Assembly: GCA_026120185.1 (NCBI GenBank)
Contig: JANUWF010001272.1
Span: forward strand, 2,170,001-2,234,000
Source: Voacanga thouarsii
Lineage: Eukaryota > Streptophyta > Magnoliopsida > Gentianales > Apocynaceae
Reading direction: 5' to 3'
Length of the DNA: 64,000 nucleotides
Below are positions 22,975 to 34,045 of the stretch, one piece after another (positions within the stretch are counted from its first letter, which is position 1; each line of letters opens with the position of its first letter). A model generated the notes under the pieces. The model worked only from the letters and a program-made list of their open reading frames with translations, did not search any database and had not been told where the DNA came from. The position numbers and the translations under genes were made by a program.

Positions 22975-23442
22975 CTAATCCTCATCAGAGTCTTCAAAGT
23001 TGGCATCATACAACCATCCCCCAGAATTCCAAGAAAAGTCTATCCCAACCCCATTCACAAACCCATAATCCATTGGCTCCTTCCCGGGTCTCCTAGAACT
23101 CTCCACGGTTTCAACCTGGTTGGGTGGGGGTACAAAGGAGGGTCTAGGTGGAGATTCATAGTCTATCTCTCACAAGTCATTACTATCAGCAGTCAAATCA
23201 ATTACGGGACTAGGAGGGAGTGGGACATATTCCACGTCAATCTCTTCATCTTCACTGTCAGTAACCAAATCTATTACAGGTATTGGGGGTGGCTCAATAA
23301 TCTAAACCTCATTATTACTGCTCTCATCCAAGGGTACGATTGGTTGAGGTGCGGGCTGAGGCACTGGTAAATCTTTTGGGTGAATAGGGATGGGTGGATG
23401 CCATTGCTGCCCCTTCCTTGCGGTTCTAATCATTCTAACCAT
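22975..23442 (-). pseudogene. Gypsy-1 leader ORF with repeated PVIDL motifs
   Basis: An ORF of 155 codons from an ATG at 23442 to a TAG at 22975, interrupted by two stops (TAG after NNEV, TGA after SNDL). It lies between the PBS (23528) and gag and is read in the same direction. Composition: basic start (MVRMIRTARKGQQW), a proline-rich stretch, then two copies of P-V-I-D-L followed by acidic residues (PVIDLVTDSEDEEIDVE and PVIDLTADSNDL), a second proline-rich stretch, and an acidic end (SGGWLYDANFEDSDED). V-I-D-L plus D/E/S resembles SUMO-interacting motifs. It matches no gag or pol domain I know. Function is unknown. Interpreting it as protein-coding is inference from the long frame and the ordered composition. 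Confidence 0.55.
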
Positions 23443-23527
23443 CCTATAGCAAAAACAAGCCATGTTAGTCAAAAGATTTAACCTTCATAAAACAAAGTAT
23501 ATACTATCAATAATTGCCTAGACCTAG

Positions 23528-23539
23528 GCTCTGATACCA
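23528..23539 (-). other. Gypsy-1 primer binding site (tRNA-iMet type)
   Basis: The minus strand reads TGGTATCAGAGC, the usual complement of the plant initiator-Met tRNA 3' end, 2 bp after the LTR end (GGGTGTTAGA). Confidence 0.92.
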
Positions 23540-24243
23540 CTTCTAACACCCCACTACCTAGGCCTATTAGGGCTGGGGATGTCGCTCCGTCCATAGGACA
23601 AGGGGTCTTTATAACTAAGTCACATAAAATAAAATAAAAGAAATACTTCAAAATTAAACTTATTACATCCCAACAATACATGAACAAATTAAAAAATAAT
23701 TATCTGCTACAATCTCTCGAAAGCAATACATAACAAAAATAATAGAGAGTCTTCAAAATCATAGGTAACAATCTAGCTAATGACCTTCACAACAGGATCG
23801 ACCTAAAAACATGGTATAAAAGGTGGTGAGAAAAAAATCTCAATAAGCCTGTATGTACTTTGAATGTTTCAGGTAAAACAGTTTATGTATGTAAGTTGTA
23901 AAAGTTTCACAAAAGAAAGTGCTGGCATGCATTAAAATAAATATTAAAAATGAAGAGTGGTGTTTTTCTTTCTAAACATGCATGAGCACAATAAACACAA
24001 CCACCCAAAGAGGTAGCCATGGCACCACACATTGGGCACCATGACAATATAACAATTAGAATACCACATGTTGAGTATACTAACCCAAGATAGGTGTACA
24101 ACCGACCGAGTGAGATACTCATCTATCTCTATACCCAAACTTACCGGTTGTCCATTCCGGAAATGCACCGTCCACTTGACTGAACTTGCTAGCTTAAACC
24201 AGCATGACCTACTAGTCTGGCATCTTATCCGGGAAGGACTTAC

Positions 24244-24268
24244 CCCTCAGAGGTGGCCACCTACTGAG
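24244..24268. promoter_or_regulatory. Conserved LTR palindrome (AGGTGGCCACCT core)
   Basis: 24251-24262 is a perfect 12-bp palindrome, flanked by CTCAG on the left and CTGAG on the right, giving a stem of about 11 bp with one unpaired base. Related sites occur in the other chromovirus-type LTRs at 3263-3289, 4648-4673, 8730-8752 and 42512-42539, at a comparable place in each. Role unknown. Confidence 0.6.
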
Positions 24269-25853
24269 AGACTTACTCTAATCCTTCAAAGACTAGTCCT
24301 AGTAGTCTACCCTTATTGAGTACCCAACATTGTTGCTCCATTTGGGAGAAAATTGATCATACAATGATTTACTTAGAAATAGCAATTAAGGTATCTAAAA
24401 TTCTTTCCATAGTTAGGTTTTAGAAAGAGTTTAGCGTTTTGTGTAAAACTGCTTATTTAATTTCAAATAGTTTGCTTGACTGAAATAAAAAAGAAAACTG
24501 CCTTAATTGCCTTTACAAAACAAATGTTCATACATATTAAGTTTGGCTTGCCACATTAACTTTGGTCTTTAAATGACTCCATGCATGAACTTACCTGATC
24601 CTTTGCTTTGCTGGGATTCAAAGATCTTCCAAGGTCAACCTAACCCCGCTTAGGATAAACACAAGGCATAAGATAATATTCGGACTATATCTACCTTACA
24701 TAAACAATTTCTAGTTCATCTAGTTACAACCATGACTAACCATGATCATAATGTCCTAAGCTTTAATGCTAGTTGATAAAGTATTTTATAAAATAAATCT
24801 AGCTTGATAAGTTAAAATAACTTGGGATTCTAAAATAAATACTAATAAGTTATAATTTCAAATAATAAATTATGAGTATTATTGCTAATAAATAAAGTAG
24901 TGTTAAATATTGAATAATACTAAGTCTTAAATAATATTGGTAAATGGTAATATTTAAATAGTATTATTATAAATAATTAAATAATAAAATACACCAAATT
25001 TTTAATTAATAATTAGTAGATAATAAATAATAAAATTAATAATAAATGAATTATACTTTAATTTTTAATTAATAAATTTTAATATAAATAATATTTGTGG
25101 ATATAGTAAAAGTCTTAGTAAGGTTAATTATTATGGTCTACAAGGTCATTGTTATTAATTAATTTTAATATTTTATTTATTTATATTATTTTTAATAAAA
25201 GATATTATTTACTTGACTAATAAAATATTAATAATTTTTGAATTTCATAGAGTAAAATATAGTAGTAATTCTAATTAATGTAGTAAAATTAGTTAATAAA
25301 AATAACCTAGGATTAACAAGAAAATAATCTTTCACCATGATTTCCTATTGCAAGAAAAGATTCATGAACACATTTTCTAATATCAAATAATAAACTAATC
25401 CATTCATGAACATACACTTGAATTAACGCATACTATCACATGGTCAATCTCCTACTAGGCATAATAATCATTCATGGCTTCATTGAAACTAAGAACATAA
25501 AAGCCTAATCACTATTGGTGTCATAACATCTAACACATTTCAAACATCCGTAAATCTCATTAAACAAGATGAACCCATATTGATTCAAAAGAAAAATCCA
25601 TATAGCTTAATCATATATATCAACCCTCATGTCCTAACTCCATCCCCTTCATCCTCATACATATACTCAATCCCCCCATTCATATTCAATCTTCCTATCA
25701 ATATCTAAGTGACATGAATTTAGAAATTAGAAGGAGGATTTACGAAAAAATACTTGATAGACGATCACTTGATGAAGACTAGTGAAGGTCCACGCGATTG
25801 AGAGCCTTTAGTGGTCCAAAGGAAAAACAACCATGGTTGATCAACCATTTCGG

Positions 25854-25855
<2 letters not shown>

Positions 25856-25886
<31 letters not shown>
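25856..25886. repeat. GA microsatellite in Gypsy-1 5' LTR
   Basis: 31 bp of uninterrupted GA, equivalent to 15991-16031 in the 3' LTR. Confidence 0.95.
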
Positions 25887-25891
<5 letters not shown>

Positions 25892-27797
25892 GAATGGAAC
25901 TAAAAATTGAATAGATGAGGAAGAATAAACAGGTTGTTCTTGTTTTACCTTTTTTATGTTCTTGAGACCTTCAAGGAAAAAGCTGATTTTGATCCGTTCA
26001 AAAATTCTGGTTTGTGTGATTTTGTGTTATAAAGGCCAGAAATGAAGTCTAGGGATTAAGTATGAGTGATCTAGAGTATTTGAGAGGATTTGGAGGTGTT
26101 TAGGATATGTTTAGGCTTGAAGAGGTGTAGTGTGTGTTCTTGGTGTTTAAGAGAGTTTGAGAGAAGAAGGGCTTGTGAAATTCTGGAAAAGCTGTTGGCT
26201 GAATGGCCTAGAGTAGATAGGGTTTTGGTTTTCAGCTAGAAGGAGAGAGAATGATTAGTTTTTTTGAAATTCAAATGAAGGAAAATGAGGAGTTGTTTGA
26301 GGTAGAAGATTAGCTATTGGTGATTGATCATGGAAGGTTTCTTTGCTCCTTAATGGTGTCGGCTGGACACTCCAGGTTTAATGCAAAGAATGGAGGCTAT
26401 TCAAGTTTTATTGCTGGCCAAAAATGGCTTATGATGGCAGATAAATTTTTGGTTAGTTACTTGCTACAAGAGTGCTTTAATGATGCAAGAAAAATCAGGA
26501 ATTATTTGAAGTTTGAATGAGTTTGGGATAGAATGATCCTAGGAGCTTTTTGAGGTGTGATCATAGAGTCCAAGTACTCAAGGTAAGTATGGAGGTTAAT
26601 GGTGTTCAATCCATGGCTGGATAAGGTCAAATTTTCAGAGGTGTGAAGGGTGTTTTTGGGCCTTGGCATTGAGAGACCAAGCTGGGTATTTTCTGGTTTT
26701 CATTATCCAAGAGTTTCGAATGATGATGATTTTTCTGGTGCAGAATTTTCTGCATTTCCTTGGCCAAATTTGCAGCTAGTTTGTGAGGGTATTTGTAGGT
26801 GTTTTAAGGATGGTTTTCTAGCCTTCTTTCTGGAGAAAAATAGAGGATGTTCCAGCTGAATTGATGAAAAAAAGACAGCTTCAATTCCAGCTTCAAAGTA
26901 GCAAATTGCTGCAGGGTTTTTTTTTTTTTTTCTGGTTTTACATAGTTTGTGCAGTCCAAAAAAATGCACAGAATTTCAGCCTTTATTCTCATGTGAAGTG
27001 ACCATTTTTCTGGCACCAAATGGGGTAGGATTGTTGGCTGAATTTTTCGAAAGCCATTCTGCAAAAATTCTAAAATTTTTTCAGATTTTCCTTCACTAAA
27101 AACATGAACATGAAGGTAGGATTGAAGGTATAATCATGGGGATTTATTTCTCTCGGGAACCCATCCTAATTCCTCTCCTATTTTTAGCCATTCCCCTATC
27201 CCTCAAGACTGATTTTCAAATTTTAAGGCTAAAGAATTATCACTGATTTATTTATTTATTTATTTTTGAATTAAAAGAAGAGATTAATGGATTATGGATA
27301 ATTTAAATTATGAAGATGTTAGGACAAGGCTAGAAGGATTAAAGAGGACAAGAATTCCTCTAGGACATGATCATATGATCAAGACATTCTCTTCATGTCT
27401 CCACTAAGATAACATTCCTTTCTTTAAGGAATGTATGAAAAATAAAAATTCAAACATAGCTAAGATAATCATGAATAAAACTTATGTGATGAGATTTGAA
27501 CTCATGACCTTAGAGATTAAATCACAAAGCTCTAACCACTTAACCACTCTAACTTTTGTTCTTTTTTTCTCACCCAAATATCCTTCTTATATAAACCTCA
27601 ACCCATCTTCCTATTTTGCCCTCAAGCAAAATTACTGTTTTACCCTTCCTACCCAATAAGCATAAATAAGCCATTTAACCTATAACCCATAATTCTAAAG
27701 CATACAAAATCATTCAAAAAGCATATTTTTATGCAGAATAATATGATATGTCTCCCAACCCCCTTACTCTAAGGTTGGCTTTAGGTGGGGTTTCACA

Positions 27798-28732
27798 ATA
27801 TATGCCTAGTTCAAAGTATTGAACCATCATACTCATCAATCTAATCTAATCTTGCTTTCATGCTTGACTTTATGCATAATAATAAAACAACCATAAAATC
27901 AACGTTATTTAAGTCAAAAGTGTTCAGCCTCAAATACCTCTTAATCGACACAAATGTAGCAAATGTGGTGCCTTTGATGCTTGGTTGAGTTCACTTTAGG
28001 AAGAAGAGTCAATTAGACCTCTTGGTTTCCTTGATTTGAAAGTCACCAATAGTAGTGGAAGAATAAGCCCCTTGATGAGTGTGTTTTTGGAGAAGAAAAG
28101 GAAGAGAATTGAGTAAGAGTTGATGAAGGTTGAAGGGTTACTTACCTTGAGTCTAGTTTTCGATTTTGGTGATGTTTGGAGGTTGAGATGGCTGAATTCT
28201 TGGAGAGGGTGGTGGCTAGAAATTTTGTTAATTAGGAAGTGTTTTAGGTTTGATAGAAGGCTGGTTTGATGAAGAAAATATGTTAGGTTTAGGTGTTTTA
28301 GTATTTAGGAGAAGTTAACCTTATTTTGGACTCTTGATCACAACAAGAAAAAATGACAGTTTTTGTTCTTCTTGTTGTCGCTGATATTGCTTAGCTTTTA
28401 GAAGGGATTTATGGATGTTTTTTTGTTGCTAATATGGCCAAAATAATGAGAGAAAAGAATGAGAAAGTAGGCTTTTTTTTTTTTTTTTTTGCTTGTCTTG
28501 GACTAAAATAAGAGGAGAAATGTGAGGGCTTTTGTGCTATTGTTTTTAGCTTAAACAAGAGTAGTGCTTGAGAGCAACTAGGGCTGGAATTTTTGTGTAG
28601 TTGTGTGTGCTTAAGGTGGCCAAAACTATGGAGAATAGAAGGGATAAATTCTGGTTGTTTATTTGGCTAAAAGAAATTTGATTGGTTAAAACTACATTGG
28701 AAGAGATTTTACCTATATTTTAGAGAGTTTAA
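27798..28732 (-). mobile_element. Gypsy-2 family LTR, internal fragment
   Basis: Matches 43310-44228 of the Gypsy-2 5' LTR in the same orientation (shared blocks TTGATGCTTGGTTGAGTTCACTT, GGTTGAAGGGTTACTTACCTTGAG and TATATTTTAGAGAG). The left side is cut by the start of Gypsy-1 (27797). The right side ends at a junction with gag at 28732/28733. Probably part of the 3' LTR of Gypsy-2, with both LTR ends lost. Confidence 0.75.
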
Positions 28733-29112
28733 GGGTCGCTTGTTGATCGGTGGTCTTATTAGAGGATGATTTGGTAGGAAGGGGCAGTGCATTGGTCGGT
28801 TCCTATCCTCGTTCTCGGTTCGAGTCACCGCATCCACAATAGCAGTATAAGTCACCAGTGGAGATGCCAATGCCTTTTTTAGGTCTTACCTGAGACCCTT
28901 CACAAATTGTCGAGTTGTTTCTAATCGGTATCTACCAAGAACCTATAGTACTTGGATAGCTGAGTAGACTAGGCTGCATTTTGGGCCATGGTCATTCTTC
29001 CTTGCTTCAGAGTTTGGAATTCAGCCCCTCTCTTCTCAGCTATCCACTACGGGAGGTACTCTACTTGAATAGCCTTAACAATGTTCTCCCGCGTCTAGTC
29101 ACAATCCTCTTT
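28733..29112 (-). pseudogene. Gypsy-2 gag, C-terminal half
   Basis: Reading down from 29112, gag-like words follow in one main frame with stops: NIVKAIQVEYLP, AEFQTLKQGRMTMAQNAA, STQLSKYYRFLVDTD, then after a shift TRTENEDRNRP and NKRP. This parallels Gypsy-1 gag (KAKYIP, QGGTTVAQYAA, TQLSKYCKRLVDTE, TENEDRNRM, NKRP), which fixes both family and order. It ends abruptly at NKRP, where LTR sequence begins. Everything after gag, including pol, is missing from this element. Confidence 0.72.
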
Positions 29113-29391
29113 GTCCAGTTCTTCTGGATTGACTAATGGTTTATCTAGAATTTTACTACTGATTTTCCAAGTTTCTCCTAAAAGATTATAATTTTCTATC
29201 TTCTTCCCTGGTAATACTTTTATTCCTTTGCTGGCTAAAAATCTAACTATCTCTATTTCCTTAATAGTATAGACTAGATTATTTCTTGAAGTTATCTTTC
29301 CTATGATATTCTGACAAATCAATAGATTTTCAGCGTTTTATATCATATTAAATTTTCCCTACATAGGTTAATTAATTTATGATTTCTATTG
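29113..29391 (-). pseudogene. Unassigned ORF fragment inside Gypsy-2 gag
   Basis: About 75 codons open on the minus strand (29095-29322), with words NIIGKITSRNNLVYTIKEIE, FLASKGIKVLPGKKIENYN and LLGETWKISSKIL. The last codons run into the gag frame near 29105. It is lysine- and isoleucine-rich and AT-rich, unlike the gag around it. It does not match gypsy or copia domains I recognise. A fragment of the endogenous pararetrovirus class is possible but unproven. The SIRE-like element is inserted at its upstream side. Confidence 0.35.
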
Positions 29392-29396
29392 GGACT
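29392..29396. repeat. SIRE-like element TSD, left (GGACT)
   Basis: Directly precedes the LTR start TGTTAGC; identical to 40254-40258. Confidence 0.82.
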
Positions 29397-30679
29397 TGTT
29401 AGCTCTAAGGGCTTTCTTCTATGTTTTGATTTATGACAAATGTTGATATGGACTACCTTGTCAATTTATTATGACAGGACATGTTTGACCTTTATTCTTC
29501 AAAGTCTTTAGATAAGAATTGTTGGCAACTCCTTCATTGCTGATTTCAAGATTAGAAGATTAAAATGACGAAATTAAAAGAATGAGGAGTTATATATCAA
29601 GGAAACTTTTTATGAAGAATGATAGACTGGAAAGTATTATTAAGGTATATTTATTAATTCCTATGTCTTCTTATCTTTTGATTCATTTAACTTTACCTTG
29701 AAGCTTCAAAGGAGATGTTCTGAAAGTTTTTAAATTCACAGAATTTTGGATGGAATAGTTTAAGTCCAAAAGGTTCATCTAAAATCTTGTAAACTGGGTT
29801 GAAAAATTTCTGTCAGGAATGTGCCATTTTGGACTTATCATTTGGATGCATCTTCGTCCAAAACTCGGATGAGTTTAAACAAAAAAAATTTATAGCCGTT
29901 TTTTTTATGACCATTGACACTCCACTTTTTGGCTCTATAAATAGCCTTTAAAGCAAGATTACACAGGATTTTTGAAACATCTATCTTAGAAACATTATTG
30001 CTCAATATTTTCAAAAATATCCTTTTATTTAACTTCAAAGTGAGTTCATTGTGTATCAAAGATAAAAGTATTTGTGCCTTATATCTGAGAGAACATTTGT
30101 TCAAGTAAGTGAGCTTCTTACTATTTTATTGATATTCTAATCTTAGTTGTATTGCAAGGTTATGGTGGAAAACCCATAGGGGTGAGCCTTGTGTTGATGT
30201 ATGTTAAAGGTTGTGATGTAAAACCCATTAGAGTGATCCTTGTTTTGTGGTTGTATCAAGGTTGTGGAGTAAAACCTAGTGAGGTGATCCTTGATGTGTT
30301 TGCGTAACTGAGAGGTTGTGGAAAACCTAGTGTGGTGATCCTCTCTTATATGTGAAACAGCTTCATTAAGTGAGGTTAATGAAATAGGATTGAAAATCCT
30401 TAAGCGTGAGGCTAAAGGTAGTGGACGTAGATCATTGTTGATCGAACTACTATACATCTTTTGTCTCATTTTATTCTATTGTTCATGTACTATTTTTTTT
30501 GTTCTTTCACTGTCTAAATTTGGATATACATCTACGAGTGCTTGGATAGCTTTCTATGCATCTATAAACTCAGTCCAAGCATCTTGGTGAACATCCTTGT
30601 TCAGCATTTTAAACAATTTGGAAAAATTATTTTTTCTTTCCAAAAACCTTAATCACCCCCCCCCCCCTAAGGTTTTTCA
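29397..30679 (+). mobile_element. SIRE-like 5' LTR
   Basis: TGTTAGC...TTTTTCA. Contains three to four degenerate repeats of GGTTGTGG-GTAAAACC-TAG-GAGGTGATCCTTG type (30160-30345), and a C run at 30657-30667. Confidence 0.9.
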
Positions 30680-30739
30680 TTTAGTATCAGAGAGAGGTCT
30701 ACATACTCTTAGTTTAACAACCTTGTAGAAAAGATCTTA
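30680..30739 (+). other. SIRE-like primer binding site and gag leader
   Basis: TAGTATCAGAGAG at 30683-30695 resembles the initiator-Met PBS (TGGTATCAGAG) with a G to A change. It starts 3 bp after the LTR. Gag begins about 45 bp later at 30740. Confidence 0.75.
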
Positions 30740-32590
30740 ATGGCAAGCTCATCATGTCTTCCATATGTTGAAGGGTCTTCAACAAATCTTCCTCCTTTGT
30801 TTAATGAAAGCAACAAAACTTTCAAGAAAAATAGAATGAAAATTTATGTGTGTTCTATTAACTTCGAGTTAGGGAGTTTAATAGAAAATGGTCCTTTTAT
30901 TCCATCAAAGATGATTGATGGCATAAAAATACCTAAACAGAATGATGAGTATAGTGTCGAAGACAATGCAAAAATGACTCTAAATTTTCATGCTATGAAC
31001 ATTTTGTGTTGTGCACTAGATGCAACTGAATACAACCGTATTAGTGATTGTGATTCAGCCCATGATATGTGGAGATTGCTTGAAGTCACTCATGAGAGGA
31101 CTAACCAAGTTAAAGAATCAAAATTAGGGCTTCTTATTCATGATTATGAATTATTTACTATGAGGCCAAATGAAAGCATCACTGACATGTTCACAAGATT
31201 TACTATATCTCAAATGGTCTAAAAGCTTATGGAAAGGTTTATTCCCTTGGGGAACAAAACCAGAAAATTCTTGATGCTTTACCAAAAAGTTGACAACCTA
31301 AAACTCCTGTTGGAGAAGAATCCAAGGATTTAAAATCTTTACCCACTGAAGAGTTGATCGGATCTCTTTTAACTCATGAGATGAAGCTTAAAAGATTTCA
31401 TGAATCTAATGACCATGATAGAGGCAGAAGAGGGATTGCGCTTAAGGCTGAAAATGAAGATGGAGAAACAAGCCTTTCAAAAAGTAGTGAAGGTATGGAA
31501 ATGGACAATGATGACTTGGCAATGATAGCAAAAAAAATCAAAAGGATGTTCAACAAAGGAAACTACAAACGAGGAAGGAAGCTTATAAGAAAGAAAGGAC
31601 AAACCTCTGACTTCACATCTCAATGCTTTGAATTTAAGAGCACCGATCACTTCATTGCAGATTATTCGGTTGCAAAAGGTAAGGAAGGAAAAATATCTAA
31701 GAAAAAGAAAGACCTGAAGGTCAAGAAAGGTAAAGGATTGATGGGAGCTATGGACTTAAATAAAGTAGAGTTTGAAGATGAGATGTCTGAGGAAGAAACT
31801 GCCAACATTTACTTCATGGCGTTGGAAAATGAGGTAAATCTTTCAACATCAGACTGCATGTCTAATTCGCATATATCTATGACTGAAAAGCATATTGATC
31901 CTAATGAGTTGTTATGTGATATGTTTCATGAATTAAAAAAACTGTCCAGAAAAAATAAAGATTTAAAGTCGAAGGTTAAATGTTTGATGAAAGAAAATGA
32001 AGCCTTGTTGAATGACCACAAAATATCTTTTGAAACACATACATGTGCTATAATTGAAAAAGATGTGATCATGACTACATTGCATCATGCCTCCCTGGAA
32101 AATAAAAACCTATGTGATAAAATTCAAATTCTTGAGAGTAGGGTTGGGATATTTGATGATATAAAGATTAGAGTAAATGATCTTACCAGTTGCATAAAAA
32201 AACTCACAAATGGTAAAAACAATCTAGAAAAGTTACTTGGAACTCATCAACAAATTGGTAACCAAAGTGGCTTAGGATATAGACACCTGGATAAAGACAA
32301 AATTTGTAGGCCTACATTTATCTTAATGAGTAATCAAAGTGGCTTAGGATATGAACATAAAAATAACTACAAAAAGAACAGGTCTCAATATGTTAAACCT
32401 ATTTCTTCTCACAGCGCATATAAGGCATGTATGTATTGTGAAAAACCTGGACATATTGTTTCGAGATGTTTTATCAAGAGAAAAGTTGAAACCGGTAAAG
32501 TTACTTTCTGGAAAATCAAAGAAAATGTTACTAACCTTCATGGACCCAAGAAGGTGTGGATACCAAAAATCATCTCTCCTTCTCATGTAT
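30740..32590 (+). pseudogene. SIRE-like gag
   Basis: ATG at 30740 (MASSSCLPYVEGSSTNLPPL). The capsid part shows DATEYNRISDCDSAHDMWRLL, THERTNQVKESKLGLL and the ESITDMFTRF motif of the copia gag family. A frameshift near 31215 moves the frame to 31354-32590, which carries a long lysine-rich and coiled-coil-like stretch (FHELKKLSRKNKDLKSKVKC) and a complete CCHC zinc knuckle, CMYCEKPGHIVSRC (about 32429-32470). A stop (PKS*) near 31294 and a TAG at 32590 break it further. Gag and pol share the second frame across the TAG at 32590. Confidence 0.88.
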
Positions 32591-32592
32591 AG

Positions 32593-34045
32593 GCACGGTC
32601 TTTAAGCTTCACCAAGTGGTTCTTGGATAGTGGTTGTTCAAGACACATGACTAGAAATGCAGCATTGTTAGAAGATATTCAGACCTCAAATGAAGGATTT
32701 GTTACATTTGGAGACAAGTAGAAAGGGAAGATTCTCGGCATTAGTAACATTGGTAAAGGTTCCTTAACAATTATAAAGCAAGTTTTACTTATCGATGATC
32801 TGAAATATAACCTGCTCAGTATTAGCCAACTTTGTGACAATGGTTGCAAAGTTATTTTTGAAAAAGATTCTTACTCTATACTTGACAGTGGAAATCTCGA
32901 AATCATCTTTACTGCCAAATGCATGGAAAATGTACATGTGTTTTATCTTAATGACCTTGTAGCTCATGGAATTACATGTCTATCCGTTCATGACAATGAT
33001 GGTTATCTTTGGCATAGAAGATTAGGCCATGTATCTATTGATTTGTTAAATAAATTGTCCTTAAAAGAACTTGTTAGAGGACTGCCAAAAATGAAATTTG
33101 ATAAACATAAAATCTGTGATGCATGTCAATTTGGAAAGCAAATCAAAACCTTTTTTAAACCAAAGAAAATGATTTCTACCTCAAAACCTCTCGAATTAGT
33201 TCATATGGATTTGTTTGGACCCATGAGGACTGCTAGTTTTGCAGGTAAAAAATATGCATATGTAATTGTTGATGATTTCTTTAGATTTACCTGGACCTTA
33301 TTTCTTGGACAAAAGGATGAAGACTTTTCTGAATTTGCAAAACTGATAAAGCGCGTCCAAAACGCGTTTGGATGTAAACTGGTTTCTATTAGAAGTGACA
33401 ATAGCAAAGAATTTTGTAACAGTGAATTTACTCACTTCTGTGATGAAAATGGAGTCTTTCATAATTTTTCAACAGCTAGAACTCCTCAACAAAATGGTGT
33501 TGTTGAAAGGAAAAATCGGACTTGGCACGAAATGGCTAGATCAATGCTTTGTGAAAATGGTCTTCCAAAATACTTTTGGGCGGAGCTATTAACACAGCAT
33601 GCTATACAATAAACCGAGTTATGTTAAGACCATTTTTGAGAAAAACTCTGTTTGAACTTATGTTTGATAAAACTCCTTCTATCTCTTATTTTAAAGTATT
33701 TGGATGTAAATTTTTTATCCTAAATACAAGAGATAATATTGGAAAATTTGATAGCAAGGTCAATGAGGCCATATTTCTTGGATATTCTTCCAACAAAAAG
33801 GCTTATAGAGTATACAATAAAAGAACACTTTGTGTGGAAGAATCTGTGCATGTTGTATTTAATGAATCTAACATTTATACTTCGAAAAAAGATGGCGATG
33901 ATGTAGGGAATTCAAATGAAGTTAAGTTAGATCATGATAAAGCTCCACCATTAGATACTCATGCAAAAGAAGAAAAGATTGAAGAATTGCATATTGAACA
34001 AGAGAAGAATAAACTGAAGATTCTGCAAATCATCAATTGCCGAAG
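32593..34045 (+). pseudogene. SIRE-like protease and integrase
   Basis: The protease active site reads FLDSGCSRHM (about 32620-32650). A stop lies at about 32719 (GDK*). Integrase follows: zinc domain with WHRRLGHVS and CDACQFGKQ, core with VHMDLFGPM (first Asp), SIRSDNSKEF (second Asp) and PQQNGVVERKNRT (Glu), so the DDE triad is intact. A frameshift near 33590 leads to NTACYTINRVMLRP and VFGCKFFILNTRDNIGKFDSK, the integrase C-terminal part. A further frameshift lies at about 34040. Order is as in Ty1/copia. Confidence 0.92.

Larger units (their letters stand above)
15676..27797 (-). mobile_element. Gypsy-1, Tekay/Del-type chromovirus (12.1 kb)
   Basis: Nearly complete minus-strand Ty3/gypsy element: 5' LTR 23542-27797, PBS 23528-23539, leader ORF 22975-23442, gag about 21640-22700, protease 21114-21600, RT 20110-21089, RNase H and integrase N-terminus 19107-20102, integrase core and chromodomain 18164-19100, PPT 18118-18131, 3' LTR 15676-18117 (truncated). 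Domain order and the C-terminal chromodomain place it in the plant chromoviruses, and the tail sequence is closest in style to the Tekay/Del lineage. The gag-pol frame is conserved from 22643 to about 19107, apart from in-frame stops and local shifts, so decay is moderate. It sits inside an LTR of the Gypsy-2 family (flank at 27798). Confidence 0.88.
23542..27797 (-). mobile_element. Gypsy-1 5' LTR (4.26 kb)
   Basis: Starts TGTGAAACCCC at 27797 and ends GGGGTGTTAGA just before the PBS. Its first 2.25 kb match the truncated 3' LTR. The remaining 2 kb have no second copy in the window, but share the end box (GGGGATGTCGCTCC, GGGGTCTTTATAA) and the palindrome at 24251-24262 with other chromovirus-type LTRs. 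A very AT-rich segment lies at about 24780-25330. No coding region is recognisable. Confidence 0.85.

Noticed and set aside
30143..30469. Repeated GTAAAACC-TAG-GTGATCCTTG units as a possible CRISPR-like or host minisatellite array
   Set aside because: They lie inside the SIRE-like LTR, occur in both LTRs, and have no spacer structure.
32590..32592. TAG between gag and protease as a programmed readthrough stop
   Set aside because: The following bases (GCACGG) do not match the known CARYYA-type context, and other random stops occur nearby, so simple decay is more likely.
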